A stretch of DNA of 64,000 bases from Paenibacillus ferrarius (GCF_002027705.1 NZ_MBTG01000014.1:62001-126000); one strand, 5' to 3'; shown: positions 1 through 11,449, counted from the first letter of the stretch. Numbers and translations: made by a program. Notes: a model not told the origin generated them from the sequence alone.

Positions 1-431
1 CCGTTATTAGTAAACTGCCACAACAAAGCCCCAAGTTTGCGATGATTACGATCATGCCAATGGGGATTAGCGTACAAAAGAATTCGACGATTTCACTGGA
101 CGTTACCAATCGCTTGAAGCTAAAAAATGTCGCTGAATCTCTCCCAGCAGGCAAGATGCCTAGTTCTGCTCCCTATAGCTTGGAGAAACTTGTTGAACTG
201 GATCCAGACTTTCTATTCTTCTCCGTACATGGCACAGAAGATTACGGCAAAGAGAAACTTAAAACTGATTTAGAAAGTAATCCTGCCTGGAAAACATTGA
301 GGGCGGTCCAAGAAAATAAAATCTATTTCCTCCCATCATCACTTTTTGTAACTAATCCGGGGTTAAACTTTGATCAATCCTTATCCTATCTGGCTAAGCT
401 GGCTTATCCTGAGATTTATGGGGACAAGTAA
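1..431 (+). CDS. Iron-siderophore/B12-type ABC transporter substrate-binding protein (C-terminal part)
   Basis: The reading frame is open from base 3 to the stop at 429-431, so the gene starts before the window and only its last ~142 residues are seen. The segment PYSLEKLVELDPDFLFF followed by a short helix and a strand ending in KIYFLPSS is the usual C-terminal lobe of periplasmic binding proteins of the FecB/BtuF class (PF01497). A FecCD permease starts one base after its stop and a FecE-type ATPase follows, so it is the extracellular receptor of an importer for a ferric siderophore, haem or cobalamin. The ligand cannot be read from the sequence. The lipoprotein signal would lie upstream of the window. 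Confidence 0.85.
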   Translation, partial: VISKLPQQSPKFAMITIMPMGISVQKNSTISLDVTNRLKLKNVAESLPAGKMPSSAPYSLEKLVELDPDFLFFSVHGTEDYGKEKLKTDLESNPAWKTLRAVQENKIYFLPSSLFVTNPGLNFDQSLSYLAKLAYPEIYGDK

Positions 432-432
432 C

Positions 433-1425
433 ATGAATATCGAACAAAAAAGTACAAAATGGCGTGCGAGTATGCTTGTCGTATTCGCACTCTTCGCTTT
501 GTTGGGTATAGGTTTAAGTCTCATATGCGGAGCAGTGAATATTGCGATCCCGGAAGTTATCCATTCGTTATTCGGCGGAGAAAGCACATACCGCGATATT
601 ATATGGAATATCCGGCTGCCAAGAACAATCGTTGCTGCATTGGTTGGTATTAGTCTTGCTTTATCAGGGGCGCTTCTACAAGGAGTTATGCGTAATTCGA
701 TGGCTGATCCACACATTATTGGTGTATCCTCAGGAGCAGGTTTATTTGGAATTGGGGTTCTTATTTTATTTCCATCTTATGCGTATTTACTTACACCCGT
801 GGCATTCATCGGTGCTATTGGGGCTGCTTTACTCATTTATCTGATGGCTTGGCGCGGTGGAGTAAGTCCGCTTAGAGTCATTCTTGCAGGAGTAGCTGTG
901 TCTGCTTTGCTCAATGCTGGAATCTCTGCTTTGCTCACATTTTACAGTGATCGAGTGGGGGGAGCTCTATTATTCTTAGTTGGTGGATTATCAGCGAGAA
1001 GTTGGCCGCACGTTAACATCCTTCTTCCTTATACAATAATAGGAACTGTGCTGGCGTTAATAGGCAGCCAAAGATTAAATATTATGGCCCTTGGTGATAC
1101 TCAGGCCAAAGCACTAGGTCTGCGTGTAGAAACTTATCGATTATACTTCACTGCTATCGCAACTTTGCTTGCGGCTAGTACCGTCAGTGTAGTTGGTTTG
1201 CTCGGTTTTGTAGGTATGATCGTTCCACATTCTGCTCGTTTGCTCATAGGCAGCGATTATCGTTGGCTGCTTCCAGCAAGTGTCTTATTAAGTGTAGCTG
1301 TACTTACACTTTCTGATACGGTGGCTCGTCTTGCATTTGCACCCATAGAGCTGCCGGTAGGAATTGTCATGGGTGTCCTTGGAGCACCGTTTTTCTTGTT
1401 TTTGCTTCGCAGGAGGGAATTATGA
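433..1425 (+). CDS. FecCD-family iron-siderophore ABC transporter permease
   Basis: This is a 330-residue polytopic membrane protein. It has the FecCD/BtuC hallmarks IRLPRTIVAALVGISLALSG near residue 55, MADPHIIGVSSGAG, and VVGLLGFVGMIVPHSARLL near residue 260, the last being the region that contacts the ATPase. An in-frame ATG exists at 370, but it lies inside the binding-protein gene. I chose ATG 433, one base after the binding-protein stop, giving the N-terminus MNIEQKSTKW. The next gene starts inside its stop codon (ATGA), which indicates translational coupling. It forms the membrane channel of the importer. Confidence 0.92.
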   Translation: MNIEQKSTKWRASMLVVFALFALLGIGLSLICGAVNIAIPEVIHSLFGGESTYRDIIWNIRLPRTIVAALVGISLALSGALLQGVMRNSMADPHIIGVSSGAGLFGIGVLILFPSYAYLLTPVAFIGAIGAALLIYLMAWRGGVSPLRVILAGVAVSALLNAGISALLTFYSDRVGGALLFLVGGLSARSWPHVNILLPYTIIGTVLALIGSQRLNIMALGDTQAKALGLRVETYRLYFTAIATLLAASTVSVVGLLGFVGMIVPHSARLLIGSDYRWLLPASVLLSVAVLTLSDTVARLAFAPIELPVGIVMGVLGAPFFLFLLRRREL

Positions 1426-2213
1426 ATATCATTAAAGTGGATCACCTATCCGTCCGGTATGGCGAGCATCCCATCATTTCTTCTTTGACAACAGATATAA
1501 AAAAGGGCCATATTACAACGATTCTAGGGCCAAATGGATGTGGGAAAAGTACATTACTAAAAACATTAGCTCGGCAGATGAAGATGGATCAAGGAAGCGT
1601 CATGCTGGACGGCAGGGAAATGAAGTCATGGAAGCCGAAGGAACTTGCCAGAGAGTTAGCTTTTCTCATGCAACAGCATGATCAAGCAACAGATGTTAGT
1701 GTCCGAAACCTAGTAGCTTATGGCCGATTTCCCCATAAAAATATGCTGCAAAGATTGGATGATGAAGATCAGAAAATTATTATCAATTCGATGAAACAAA
1801 CAGGTGTGCTGCCGCTTGCAGACCGCGGCGTAGCTTCTTTATCTGGTGGAGAACGGCAGCGGGCTTGGATGGCTATGGCTCTTGCCCAGCAACCGAGATT
1901 GCTGTTTTTGGATGAGCCCACAACCTATCTGGACATTAGTCATCAGTTGGAAGTCATGGAGTTGGTTGTGAAACTCAAAGAGTCGATGGATATGACGATT
2001 ATCATGGTGCTGCATGATTTGAATCATGCGGTCATGTACTCCGATGACTTAATCATGATGAAAGGTGGGGAAATACGCTACAAAGGGACACCTGAAGAAA
2101 TTGTGAACCAGAAGTCGCTCGCTGAGGTGTTTGGGGTTCAGGCTCGAATAGAAATAGATACAGAAACTAGGAAGCCGTATATACGATCTATGAGATTGTT
2201 AGCATCGACTTAG
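1422..2213 (+). CDS. FecE-type ABC transporter ATP-binding protein
   Basis: This 263-residue ATPase belongs to the siderophore/B12 importer. Walker A is GPNGCGKST (near residue 37), the Q-loop is FLMQQHDQAT, the signature is LSGGERQRAWMA, Walker B is LLFLDEPT, and the switch histidine is in VLHDLNHA. It overlaps the permease gene by four bases, so the three genes form one operon. A short dyad (GGTGAA/TTCACC, 2267-2282) follows the stop without a T-tract and is only a weak terminator candidate. Confidence 0.93.
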   Translation: MNIIKVDHLSVRYGEHPIISSLTTDIKKGHITTILGPNGCGKSTLLKTLARQMKMDQGSVMLDGREMKSWKPKELARELAFLMQQHDQATDVSVRNLVAYGRFPHKNMLQRLDDEDQKIIINSMKQTGVLPLADRGVASLSGGERQRAWMAMALAQQPRLLFLDEPTTYLDISHQLEVMELVVKLKESMDMTIIMVLHDLNHAVMYSDDLIMMKGGEIRYKGTPEEIVNQKSLAEVFGVQARIEIDTETRKPYIRSMRLLAST

Positions 2214-2321
2214 ATTTTTAAATAGTGATAAAAATATTCGAGTGAGTCCGCACACGTTGCTACAGCGGTGAAAGGCTTCACCCAACATGTTTGAACACAT
2301 ATGTCTGAACGTAGCCCGTCA

Positions 2322-2330
2322 TGGTATAAT
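2322..2330 (+). promoter_or_regulatory. Extended -10 promoter of the Rpn-family pseudogene
   Basis: TGGTATAAT (TGn plus a perfect TATAAT) lies 30 bases before the ATG at 2360. No clear -35 hexamer sits at the usual spacing, as is typical for extended -10 promoters. Confidence 0.5.
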
Positions 2331-2359
2331 AATAGGGTAAGAGGAATGGAGTTGATGAC

Positions 2360-3134
2360 ATGCTCGATAGACTTGATCCAAAGGTCGATTTCGTGTTTAA
2401 ACGTATTTTCGGCGTGGAAGAAAACAAGGATGTGCTGCTGGATTTTGAATCCATACATCGATAAAAACGCGCTGCATGACAAGCAGTCCATTCTCGATAT
2501 CCTCGCCCGCACGGCAGATGGGAAACAAGTAAACATCGAAATTCAACTATTCAACCGCTATGATAATGAAAAACGGACGTTGTACTACTGGAGCAAAATG
2601 TATGCCGGTCAGCTTGAAGAAGGGCAGAAATACAAAGATTTAAAAAAGACGATCACCATTAACATATTGAATTTCAGCTTCATCCCGAATGGACGTTATT
2701 ATAATTTGTTTCATTTACGGGAGGATCACACGGGGCTTTTGTTGAACGATGACATCGAGATTCATTTCTTGGAACTGCCCAAGCTGCAAGAACAGAGTGT
2801 CAGCTTATCCGATAAGCTCGTCAAATGGTCATTGTTTCTCAAAGGCGTAGATAAATCAGAATTATGGGAGGTTATTGCGATGAACGAACCGGCTTTACAA
2901 AAGGCAATGGATACGCTGGAGTTTTTGAGCCAAGATGAAGAATCTAGGCGATTATACGAAATGCGGCAAAAAGCGCTGCACGATGAAGCGTCGATGATCG
3001 ACGGAGCGAAAGAAGAAGCTCGGCGTGAAATCGCAGTTAAGCTTTTGAAGCGAGGCACAACAGTTTCTGACACAGCAGAGATTTCTGGACTATCCGAAGT
3101 CGAAGTCCAAAAATTAAAAATTGAGATTCATTAA
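2360..3134 (+). pseudogene. Rpn-family recombination-promoting nuclease/putative transposase, frameshifted
   Basis: The N-terminus reads from ATG 2360 as MLDRLDPKVDFVFKRIFG and on to LLDF, ending at base 2446, the standard start of PD-(D/E)XK Rpn/YhgA-like proteins. The family then continues in a different frame from base 2448 as NPYIDKNALHDKQSILDI. Between these blocks intact relatives have about 20 more residues, so a deletion of roughly 60 bases that is not a multiple of three removed them and shifted the frame. The long frame that appears to start at 2301 is therefore an artefact in its first ~49 codons. The rest is intact to the stop, including the nuclease-core region (VNIEIQ, residues after the shift) and the C-terminal helical tail LSEVEVQKLK. 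It is probably non-functional. Expression could only be rescued by frameshifting, and the missing segment would still be absent. Confidence 0.85.
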
Positions 3135-6164
<3,030 letters not shown>

Positions 6165-6176
6165 TGGCTGAATGGA

Positions 6177-6207
6177 TAAAAGGACGGTTGCCATGTTCGT
6201 CCTTTTA
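6177..6207 (+). terminator. Rho-independent terminator after rph
   Basis: A 9-bp perfect stem, AAAAGGACG / CGTCCTTTT, lies 14 bases after the rph stop and ends in four T residues. Confidence 0.8.
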
Positions 6208-6257
6208 CCCATCTTCATAGTACTGGCAAATCGACGTTACGACCTTGACTGAAGTAT

Positions 6258-6286
6258 TTGACAGAAAACGAATCCTACATCATAAT
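6258..6286 (+). promoter_or_regulatory. Promoter of the SDR gene
   Basis: TTGACA (6258-6263), a 17-base spacer and CATAAT (6281-6286) make a near-consensus housekeeping promoter. The TetR-type palindromes begin two bases after the -10. Confidence 0.8.
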
Positions 6287-6287
6287 A

Positions 6288-6335
6288 GAATGAACATTCG
6301 ATCTAAATCTCTATTCTGGATAGAATGAACGTTCA
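6288..6335 (+). promoter_or_regulatory. Two TetR-type operators before the SDR gene
   Basis: GAATGAACATTCG (6288-6300) and GAATGAACGTTCA (6323-6335, with the perfect palindrome TGAACGTTCA at 6326-6335) share the GAATGA-TTC core. A closely related perfect palindrome precedes the TetR gene at 7262-7273. They sit over the expected transcription start, a position suited to repression by the TetR protein encoded downstream. Confidence 0.7.
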
Positions 6336-6357
6336 ATTTATAAATGGAGGTATTACT

Positions 6358-7179
6358 ATGAGTAAAACAGTATTTATTACAGGAACCAGTTCAGGCTTGG
6401 GAAAACTTACGGCAATTCGGTTTGCCGAAATGGGCTGGAATGTAGCGGCAACCATGCGTACACCCGAGAAAGAAACGGAGCTTACCGGCTATGACAATAT
6501 CAAAATTTTCAAGCTGGACGTCACCAATGTGCATGAAGTTCAAGCATCGATAGAGCAAGCTATAGCTGCGTTCGGTAAGATCGACGTTGTCGTTAATAAT
6601 GCCGGCATGGGGACTTACGGACCGTTGGAATTAGCCCAAGAGGATGCGATCGACTGGCAATTCGCCGTTAATACGCGAGGACCGATCAATGTTATACGTA
6701 AATTTATTCCTCATTTCAGAGCCAATGGCGGAGGCATGTTCATCAACATCAGCTCTTTCATGGGAATCACAACAGCGGTGCCGCTCGGATCTCTCTATAA
6801 TATGTCTAAATTTGCTTTGGAAGGACTGACGGAAGGTCTTTATTACGAACTGAAGCCATTGAATATCGAGCTTAGATTGATCGAACAGGGAGGTTCTACA
6901 GGAAATAATTTTAAAACCAGTATTACTTGGAACCGAGATGATAACATACATGATTACGATAATTTAATGACGAAAGTTCAGAATTTAATGAATCATGCGG
7001 AGACTAGCTCTTCATTGGATGATCCTCAAATAATCGTGGATGCCATAGTCGGTTTGGCGACTGGAGAGAGTAATAAATTCCGCACTGTCATCGGAACAGC
7101 AGGCAATGATCTGATGGCGCTTAGAAATTCTGTGTCCATAGAACAATATTTGGAGACGATTGCTAACAATTATAAGTAA
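6358..7179 (+). CDS. Short-chain dehydrogenase/reductase (classical SDR)
   Basis: This 273-residue NAD(P)-dependent oxidoreductase has the Rossmann motif TGTSSGLG near the start, NNAG near residue 85, and the catalytic SxxxxxxxxxxYNMSK pattern around residues 135-155. Start ATG 6358 follows GGAGG at good spacing. An upstream in-frame ATG at 6325 lies within the operator palindrome and is rejected. The substrate is unknown. Two TetR-type operators in its promoter and the following tetR gene suggest induction by the compound it reduces or oxidises, or by a related xenobiotic. Confidence 0.88.
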   Translation: MSKTVFITGTSSGLGKLTAIRFAEMGWNVAATMRTPEKETELTGYDNIKIFKLDVTNVHEVQASIEQAIAAFGKIDVVVNNAGMGTYGPLELAQEDAIDWQFAVNTRGPINVIRKFIPHFRANGGGMFINISSFMGITTAVPLGSLYNMSKFALEGLTEGLYYELKPLNIELRLIEQGGSTGNNFKTSITWNRDDNIHDYDNLMTKVQNLMNHAETSSSLDDPQIIVDAIVGLATGESNKFRTVIGTAGNDLMALRNSVSIEQYLETIANNYK

Positions 7180-7226
7180 GCCCATTATGAAACGCTTCGT
7201 TATAACGCCAGGTCGATCTGACATTC

Positions 7227-7273
7227 TTGACTCCGGATTGTATGAGGTGTATGTTAGATTAGAATGATCATTC
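7227..7273 (+). promoter_or_regulatory. Promoter and perfect operator palindrome of the TetR gene
   Basis: TTGACT (7227-7232), a 17-base spacer and TATGTT (7250-7255) precede the perfect 12-base palindrome GAATGATCATTC (7262-7273). The operator sits at the start of transcription, as in the SDR promoter, which suggests autoregulation. Confidence 0.65.
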
Positions 7274-7306
7274 GATTCGATCTTATCGTGGGAGCGGGAT
7301 AACCTC

Positions 7307-7897
7307 ATGTTTGACAACTATAACAAGGTGCAGCAGGCTGTCCTTGAAACAACACTTAACATCATTATTCGAAAGGAATTGCAGGCTACCTCAATGGCGC
7401 TTATTGCCAAGGAGTCTGCGGTATCGACCGGGAATATTTATCATTATTTCAAAAGTAAAGAAGATATCGTTAATGAATTGTACAAAGCGATTGTTACATT
7501 TAACGGAGAGTATGTGCGAGCTGGCTTGCTGAAAGGCACAACGATTCGTGAAAGGTTTGAATTCGGTTGGAACCGGGTTATCGAATTGGGGAAACAATAC
7601 CCTCAGGGTTTTCAATTTATTGAGCAGTATTCGTTCTCGCCATACATTTATGAAGAGGTAAAGAAAGAAGTCTATACCGGCGGATGGTGTGGGCCAATGA
7701 ACGAGTTATATGCAGAAGCCATTCAGGAGAAACTATTTATCCCTATAAATCCGAAAATGATGGTGCAGATGCATTACGGCACATTTGTTTATATGCTGAA
7801 AGCTCATCTGCACGGAATCTTCGAGTTAAGCAGCGAGAACGTCAGCGATGCAATCCGTTCTTGTTGGAATGCTGTAACTCATAGAGAGATAACATAG
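7307..7897 (+). CDS. TetR/AcrR-family transcriptional regulator
   Basis: The protein has 196 residues. The N-terminal helix-turn-helix is seen as MALIAKESAVSTGNIYHYFKSKEDIVNELY (residues about 29-58), the standard TetR DNA-binding pattern. The C-terminal ligand domain is divergent, as is usual. Matching palindromes occur in its own promoter and in that of the upstream SDR gene, so it most likely represses both. A GGGAG ribosome site precedes ATG 7307. Confidence 0.9.
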   Translation: MFDNYNKVQQAVLETTLNIIIRKELQATSMALIAKESAVSTGNIYHYFKSKEDIVNELYKAIVTFNGEYVRAGLLKGTTIRERFEFGWNRVIELGKQYPQGFQFIEQYSFSPYIYEEVKKEVYTGGWCGPMNELYAEAIQEKLFIPINPKMMVQMHYGTFVYMLKAHLHGIFELSSENVSDAIRSCWNAVTHREIT

Positions 7898-7953
7898 TTA
7901 AGAGTGGAATGATCGACCGCGCCTTGCGAGTGCTTGATCCTAAGAATGATTTG

Positions 7954-7981
7954 AAAAAGCTTGAGATATCAAGCTTTTTTT
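7954..7981 (+). terminator. Rho-independent terminator after the TetR gene
   Basis: The stem AAAAAGCTTGA / TCAAGCTTTTT encloses GATA and ends in a run of seven T. Confidence 0.88.
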
Positions 7982-8115
7982 GTGTATAGAGACTGGCAAG
8001 ATGCATCTATATTTATTCTTTCAGACTATCGAGATCGCGAGATCAAAAAGGGCCACCCCTAAAGGATGGCCTTTAAACTTGCCGTTGCAGACAGCGCGGA
8101 GAAGGAAGAAAAAGC

Positions 8116-9015
8116 ATGGATATACGAAAATTACATTACTTTATTGCAGTGGCGGAAGCACTTCATTTTAGTCGTGCAGCAGAAAAATTGAATATGACAC
8201 AGCCACCCCTCAGTCAACAAATTCAAGACCTGGAAACAGAGCTTGGCGTGAAACTGTTGGAACGCAACAAGAGGCAAGTCCGTCTTACCCCTGCGGGGGC
8301 GGTTTTTTTAGAGGAAGCCAAGATGATTTTATCCCAGCTGGAGCGGTCCATTAAAACAACGCAACTGGCTGACCAGGGAATCATCGGGAATTTGGTCGTT
8401 GGATTCGTAGATTCAGCAGCAGGAGATATCATGGTTGACATTTTGAAAGGATTCCGGGAACAGTTTCCGCAAATACAGCTTACGCTGCACGAGATGACAT
8501 CCACCCAGCAATGGCAAGCCTTGCAAGACGGAACCATTCATGTTGGCTTTCTACGTTTCATCGAGCCGTCAAAGCATATCGAGTACCGAACCTTTACAAA
8601 TGAATCACTCGTTGCTGTTTTGCCCGAAAAGCATTCATTAGCCAGCCAGCCTGTCATTTCTGTCAGCTCATTGGTGAGGGAACCTTTCATCTTGTTTCCG
8701 CGCCATTTTGGAGCTTCTTTTCATGATCTCATCCTTGGTTTCTGCGCACAGCATGGTGTTTATCCCCATGTTGTTCAAGAAGCCATCCAGATGTATACCA
8801 TTGTAAACCTAGTAGCTGCGAATTTGGGCGTTTCAATCGTGCCTTCTTCTGTTGCTGTTTTTCGGCGCAGCGGTGTCGTATTTCGGCCGTTTGAGGAAAG
8901 CGTGCCGGCGGTTCCTCTCTATACCGCTTGGAGAACCGATGTGAATAAATCTGTCTTGTCAGCATTTCTTAGGACAGTGGAAGAAGTGGGTTCAATAACA
9001 TTGGATAGTAGATAG
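8116..9015 (+). CDS. LysR-family transcriptional regulator
   Basis: This 299-residue protein has the family length. The winged helix at the N-terminus (MDIRKLHYFIAVAEALHFSR, then AAEKLNMTQPPLSQQIQDLE) is canonical. The remainder is the LysR substrate-binding domain of the CbnR/BenM/CatR type, with GFVDSAAGDIM beginning it near residue 96. GGAGAAGGAAG precedes the ATG. Its stop is eight bases from the end of the convergent aldo/keto reductase gene. LysR proteins often control divergent genes, so the convergent neighbour is not an obvious target. The inducer is unknown. Confidence 0.93.
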   Translation: MDIRKLHYFIAVAEALHFSRAAEKLNMTQPPLSQQIQDLETELGVKLLERNKRQVRLTPAGAVFLEEAKMILSQLERSIKTTQLADQGIIGNLVVGFVDSAAGDIMVDILKGFREQFPQIQLTLHEMTSTQQWQALQDGTIHVGFLRFIEPSKHIEYRTFTNESLVAVLPEKHSLASQPVISVSSLVREPFILFPRHFGASFHDLILGFCAQHGVYPHVVQEAIQMYTIVNLVAANLGVSIVPSSVAVFRRSGVVFRPFEESVPAVPLYTAWRTDVNKSVLSAFLRTVEEVGSITLDSR

Positions 9016-9023
9016 CACGGTAC

Positions 9024-10013
9024 TCAACCGGTTTTTGCCGGATCTCGCTCCACTAGTCCATCTAATATTGTATCGATTTGCTTCATGACCTCAAGTTCAA
9101 GGCGAACTCCGGCAGCTTTGACGTTTTCTTGGACTTGCTCCGGTTTGGATGCGCCAATAATCGCGGCAGATACGTGAGGATTTTGCAGCACCCATGCGAT
9201 TGCAAGCTGCGGCAAGGTCAATCCCACTTCAAGTGCTACAGAGGAGAGCTTGGATACTGCCAGCAATACATCGGTGCGAAGCCATTGACCTGCTAATCGC
9301 TCGAAAAAAGGAGCTCCCGCCGAAGTTGAGGCACGCGACCCTTGTGGCAACGGTTTGTCCGGCACATATTTCCCTGAAAGAATTCCTTGGGCTAGAGGTG
9401 ACCAGACCACCTGCCCAATCCCTTCACGCTGGCAAGCGGGAATGACTTCATCTTCGATTACACGCCATAGCATCGAATATTGGGGTTGACTGGACACCAG
9501 TGGAACCCTCAGCTCCTGAGCCAATGCAGCGCCCCTTGTGATTTGGTCTGCCGTCCACTCACTTACCCCGACGTATAGAACTTTTCCTTGGCGGACCAAA
9601 TCCGAAAAAGCCAAAAAGGTTTCTTCCAGTGATACCGTCGGATCAAAGCGGTGAGCATAATAGACATCGATGTAATCCGTTTGCAATCTATTCAGTGAAG
9701 CGTGGCAGGCATCCATTATATGTTTACGGGAAAGACCTCTGTCGTTGTGTCCTGTTCCTGTCGGGTGGTAAACCTTGGTGCATAGCTCGATACCCTCTCG
9801 ACGAATTCCTTTCAGAGCTTGACCTAATACCGTTTCCGCCCTCGTTTCCGAGTACACATCTGCTGTGTCAAATGTCGTAATTCCCGCATCCAATGCAGCC
9901 TGAACACAAGCATTGGCCGTTTCATTATCCACTTGAGCACCATGCGTAATCCAGTTTCCCAAAGCAATCTCACTGACTGTCAAGCCGCTGGCACCTAGTT
10001 TTCGACCGTTCAT
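9024..10013 (-). CDS. Aldo/keto reductase, AKR6/YccK-like
   Basis: This 329-residue NADPH-dependent oxidoreductase has a TIM-barrel fold. The catalytic tetrad is visible: Asp and Tyr in TFDTADVYS, Lys in LCTKVYHP, and His in VYYAHRFD. The cofactor end is AAIIGASKPEQVQENVKA. Its sequence resembles the voltage-gated-potassium-channel beta-subunit-like group. AAAGGAGG lies just before the ATG on the minus strand. It converges with the LysR gene with almost no spacer, so transcriptional interference is possible. The substrate is unknown. Confidence 0.92.
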   Translation of the reverse strand: MNGRKLGASGLTVSEIALGNWITHGAQVDNETANACVQAALDAGITTFDTADVYSETRAETVLGQALKGIRREGIELCTKVYHPTGTGHNDRGLSRKHIMDACHASLNRLQTDYIDVYYAHRFDPTVSLEETFLAFSDLVRQGKVLYVGVSEWTADQITRGAALAQELRVPLVSSQPQYSMLWRVIEDEVIPACQREGIGQVVWSPLAQGILSGKYVPDKPLPQGSRASTSAGAPFFERLAGQWLRTDVLLAVSKLSSVALEVGLTLPQLAIAWVLQNPHVSAAIIGASKPEQVQENVKAAGVRLELEVMKQIDTILDGLVERDPAKTG

Positions 10014-10157
10014 CTTATCTGCCTCCTTTAGAATAACAAGTTTATAGTAGCAAACCTTTATAAATAGGTGAAATATCCTTTCCTATACATTTTGATTCAG
10101 AAAATATATGAGTGAATAGGAGGGGGATGCTAAATTATCCCTCTGTTACCTTTTTTG

Positions 10158-10166
10158 TGATATAAT
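10158..10166 (+). promoter_or_regulatory. Extended -10 promoter for the zinc-ribbon gene
   Basis: TGATATAAT (TGn plus a perfect TATAAT). The upstream hexamer is poor. It would drive the small open frame at 10204 and the gene at 10324. Confidence 0.5.
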
Positions 10167-10203
10167 TTGCAAATACATTTTTATTACTTGGGGGATTGTA
10201 AAG

Positions 10204-10287
10204 GTGAGTGCGGGTGAAACAGTGGCATTTGAAGAATTGGTTGGGCAAGACGTTAAGCCCTCAAGCGTGAAGTTGTCAGGCTTATAA
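10204..10287 (+). CDS. Possible 27-residue small protein
   Basis: A GTG start with GGGGGA upstream opens 27 codons beginning VSAGETVAFEELVGQD. It lies between an extended -10 promoter and the zinc-ribbon gene. I recognise no family. Its length and non-ATG start make it tentative. Confidence 0.2.
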   Translation: MSAGETVAFEELVGQDVKPSSVKLSGL

Positions 10288-10323
10288 GAAATTGGCTGTC
10301 ACTTTAGTAAGGAGGTAATCAAT

Positions 10324-10692
10324 ATGTGTCGATACGCTATGTATGGTCCTTATAAGGATATTTACGCATGTTTTAAATGCAGAAAGGTGTTTAAACAAAC
10401 ATCTGCTCGAGAACTAGATATAATTAAGATTCAAAATAGACATTATAAATGCCCTCAATGCAGCGAAAGTATGAAGGATATGGGACATGATTTTAAGGCG
10501 CCTAAACAAAACGATCTTAAGCAATGGATGAAAGTAGAACTATTGTATAATAACGGTTTTACATATCATTCCTGTGGATGTGGTTCTGGATATAGGCCGG
10601 CAAAATTATCTGAAATCGAGGAATTTATAAGATCCATGAAGGTCTTTAAATCTGAGGGTGAAATATTATTGCGAAATTTGACGTTACGTTAA
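10324..10692 (+). CDS. Conserved zinc-ribbon hypothetical protein
   Basis: A 122-residue soluble protein begins MCRYAMYGPYKDIYACFKCR. Cysteine pairs CFKC and CPQC form a likely zinc ribbon (residues about 16-48), and a further HSCGCGSGY sits near residue 80. The start MCRYxMYGPYK and the segment GHDFKAPKQNDLKQWMK recur in small uncharacterised proteins of Firmicutes and Bacteroidetes, as I remember the family. No catalytic function can be assigned. AAGGAGG lies eight bases before the ATG, and a strong terminator follows, so it is probably monocistronic. Confidence 0.75.
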   Translation: MCRYAMYGPYKDIYACFKCRKVFKQTSARELDIIKIQNRHYKCPQCSESMKDMGHDFKAPKQNDLKQWMKVELLYNNGFTYHSCGCGSGYRPAKLSEIEEFIRSMKVFKSEGEILLRNLTLR

Positions 10693-10711
10693 CGAAAAAC
10701 GAAAGTGCAAT

Positions 10712-10752
10712 AACCAGGGAGCAGATCGCCACGCGGCAGCTGCTCCCTGGTT
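10712..10752 (+). terminator. Terminator after the zinc-ribbon gene
   Basis: The 13-bp perfect stem AACCAGGGAGCAG / CTGCTCCCTGGTT has a 15-base loop and a short T run. Confidence 0.8.
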
Positions 10753-10868
10753 TCGTTGAGGTAACAAGCAGCAACAAAAGAAATAGTATGATGCGGGCAA
10801 CTAAACAAATTGTAAGAGGGCTCGTCTAATGAAGAGTACAAAAAGTCATTGGAGGGATATTCCAGTAA

Positions 10869-11271
10869 ATGAATCGATTAATTGTATTTACCTTATTACT
10901 TATTTTATTAACTTCCTCTAGTGATGTTCTAGATAAGGAACTTGTAGATATGGCTCCTGTTAAAAAATCAGAGATTGCAGTTAAATCATATCTATGAACA
11001 ACTTCTGAACAAGTTGAATTCAGAAAACAAAGAATCATTAATTAAAGCGCAAAGAGGCTGGTTACAGTATCACACAAATGAAATCGAGTTCGCAGAACGC
11101 TTCATTAACTTTCCTAATGAGAAAGGTTCATTGTTAGGCACTCAAGGGTATGTAAATACACTAATAGCTAAAAAGGAAAGAATAAGAAAACGGACAATAC
11201 AGCTATATGAGTATTATTTTTTGCTTGATGAAAAAATTGAATTTGATTATAAATCCAAAGTAAGCTATTGA
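10869..11271 (+). pseudogene. LprI/DUF1311-like secreted protein, frameshifted
   Basis: From ATG 10869 a signal-peptide-like start (MNRLIVFTLLLILLTSSSDV) runs to a stop at 10995-10997. The family-like part is in another frame, open from 10948 to the stop at 11271: LNHIYEQLLNKL, then LIKAQRGWLQYHTNEIEFAE, the core of lysozyme-inhibitor LprI-like proteins (DUF1311). The frame change falls between 10948 and 10994. Taken apart, the downstream frame looks like a 98-residue protein starting at 10975, but it would lack any export signal. The gene is best read as decayed, unless this is a sequencing error. Confidence 0.7.
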
Positions 11272-11344
11272 GTGGGGAACGTCCGGCTTTGTATTGGGAT
11301 TAAAGTGAAGTTTTGAGAGTGAGGTGATTCAGTTGAACGCTATA

Positions 11345-11353
11345 TGGTATACT
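11345..11353 (+). promoter_or_regulatory. Extended -10 promoter of the CD3324-family leader
   Basis: TGGTATACT (TGn plus TATACT) would start transcription near 11360, giving a leader of about 180 bases before the TTG start at 11541. Confidence 0.4.
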
Positions 11354-11380
11354 GGCAACATAAAGGGGGGTGCCTTACTG

Positions 11381-11449
11381 ATGGATAATCTATTGAGATT
11401 GTCTGTGACTTCTTTCACTCATGCAAAGCCAATATTGGAGAAGCGTTAA
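11381..11449 (+). CDS. Possible 22-residue leader peptide
   Basis: An ATG ten bases after AAGGGGGG opens 22 codons (beginning MDNLLRLSVTSFTHAK) and stops at TAA 11447-11449. Its last codons cover the left arm of the long hairpin at 11423-11509, so ribosomes on this frame would hold that hairpin open. This is the layout of translational attenuators. No family is recognised, and the frame is short. Confidence 0.3.
   Translation: MDNLLRLSVTSFTHAKPILEKR

Noticed and set aside
2301-2447. N-terminal extension of the Rpn-family frame from 2301
   Set aside because: The residues do not resemble the family, while the family N-terminus is in another frame from 2360; the extension includes the promoter.
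8044-8076. Hairpin before the LysR gene (GGGCCACCCC/GGATGGCC) as terminator
   Set aside because: The stem has a mismatch and the T-run is only three bases; the terminator at 7954-7981 already serves the upstream gene.
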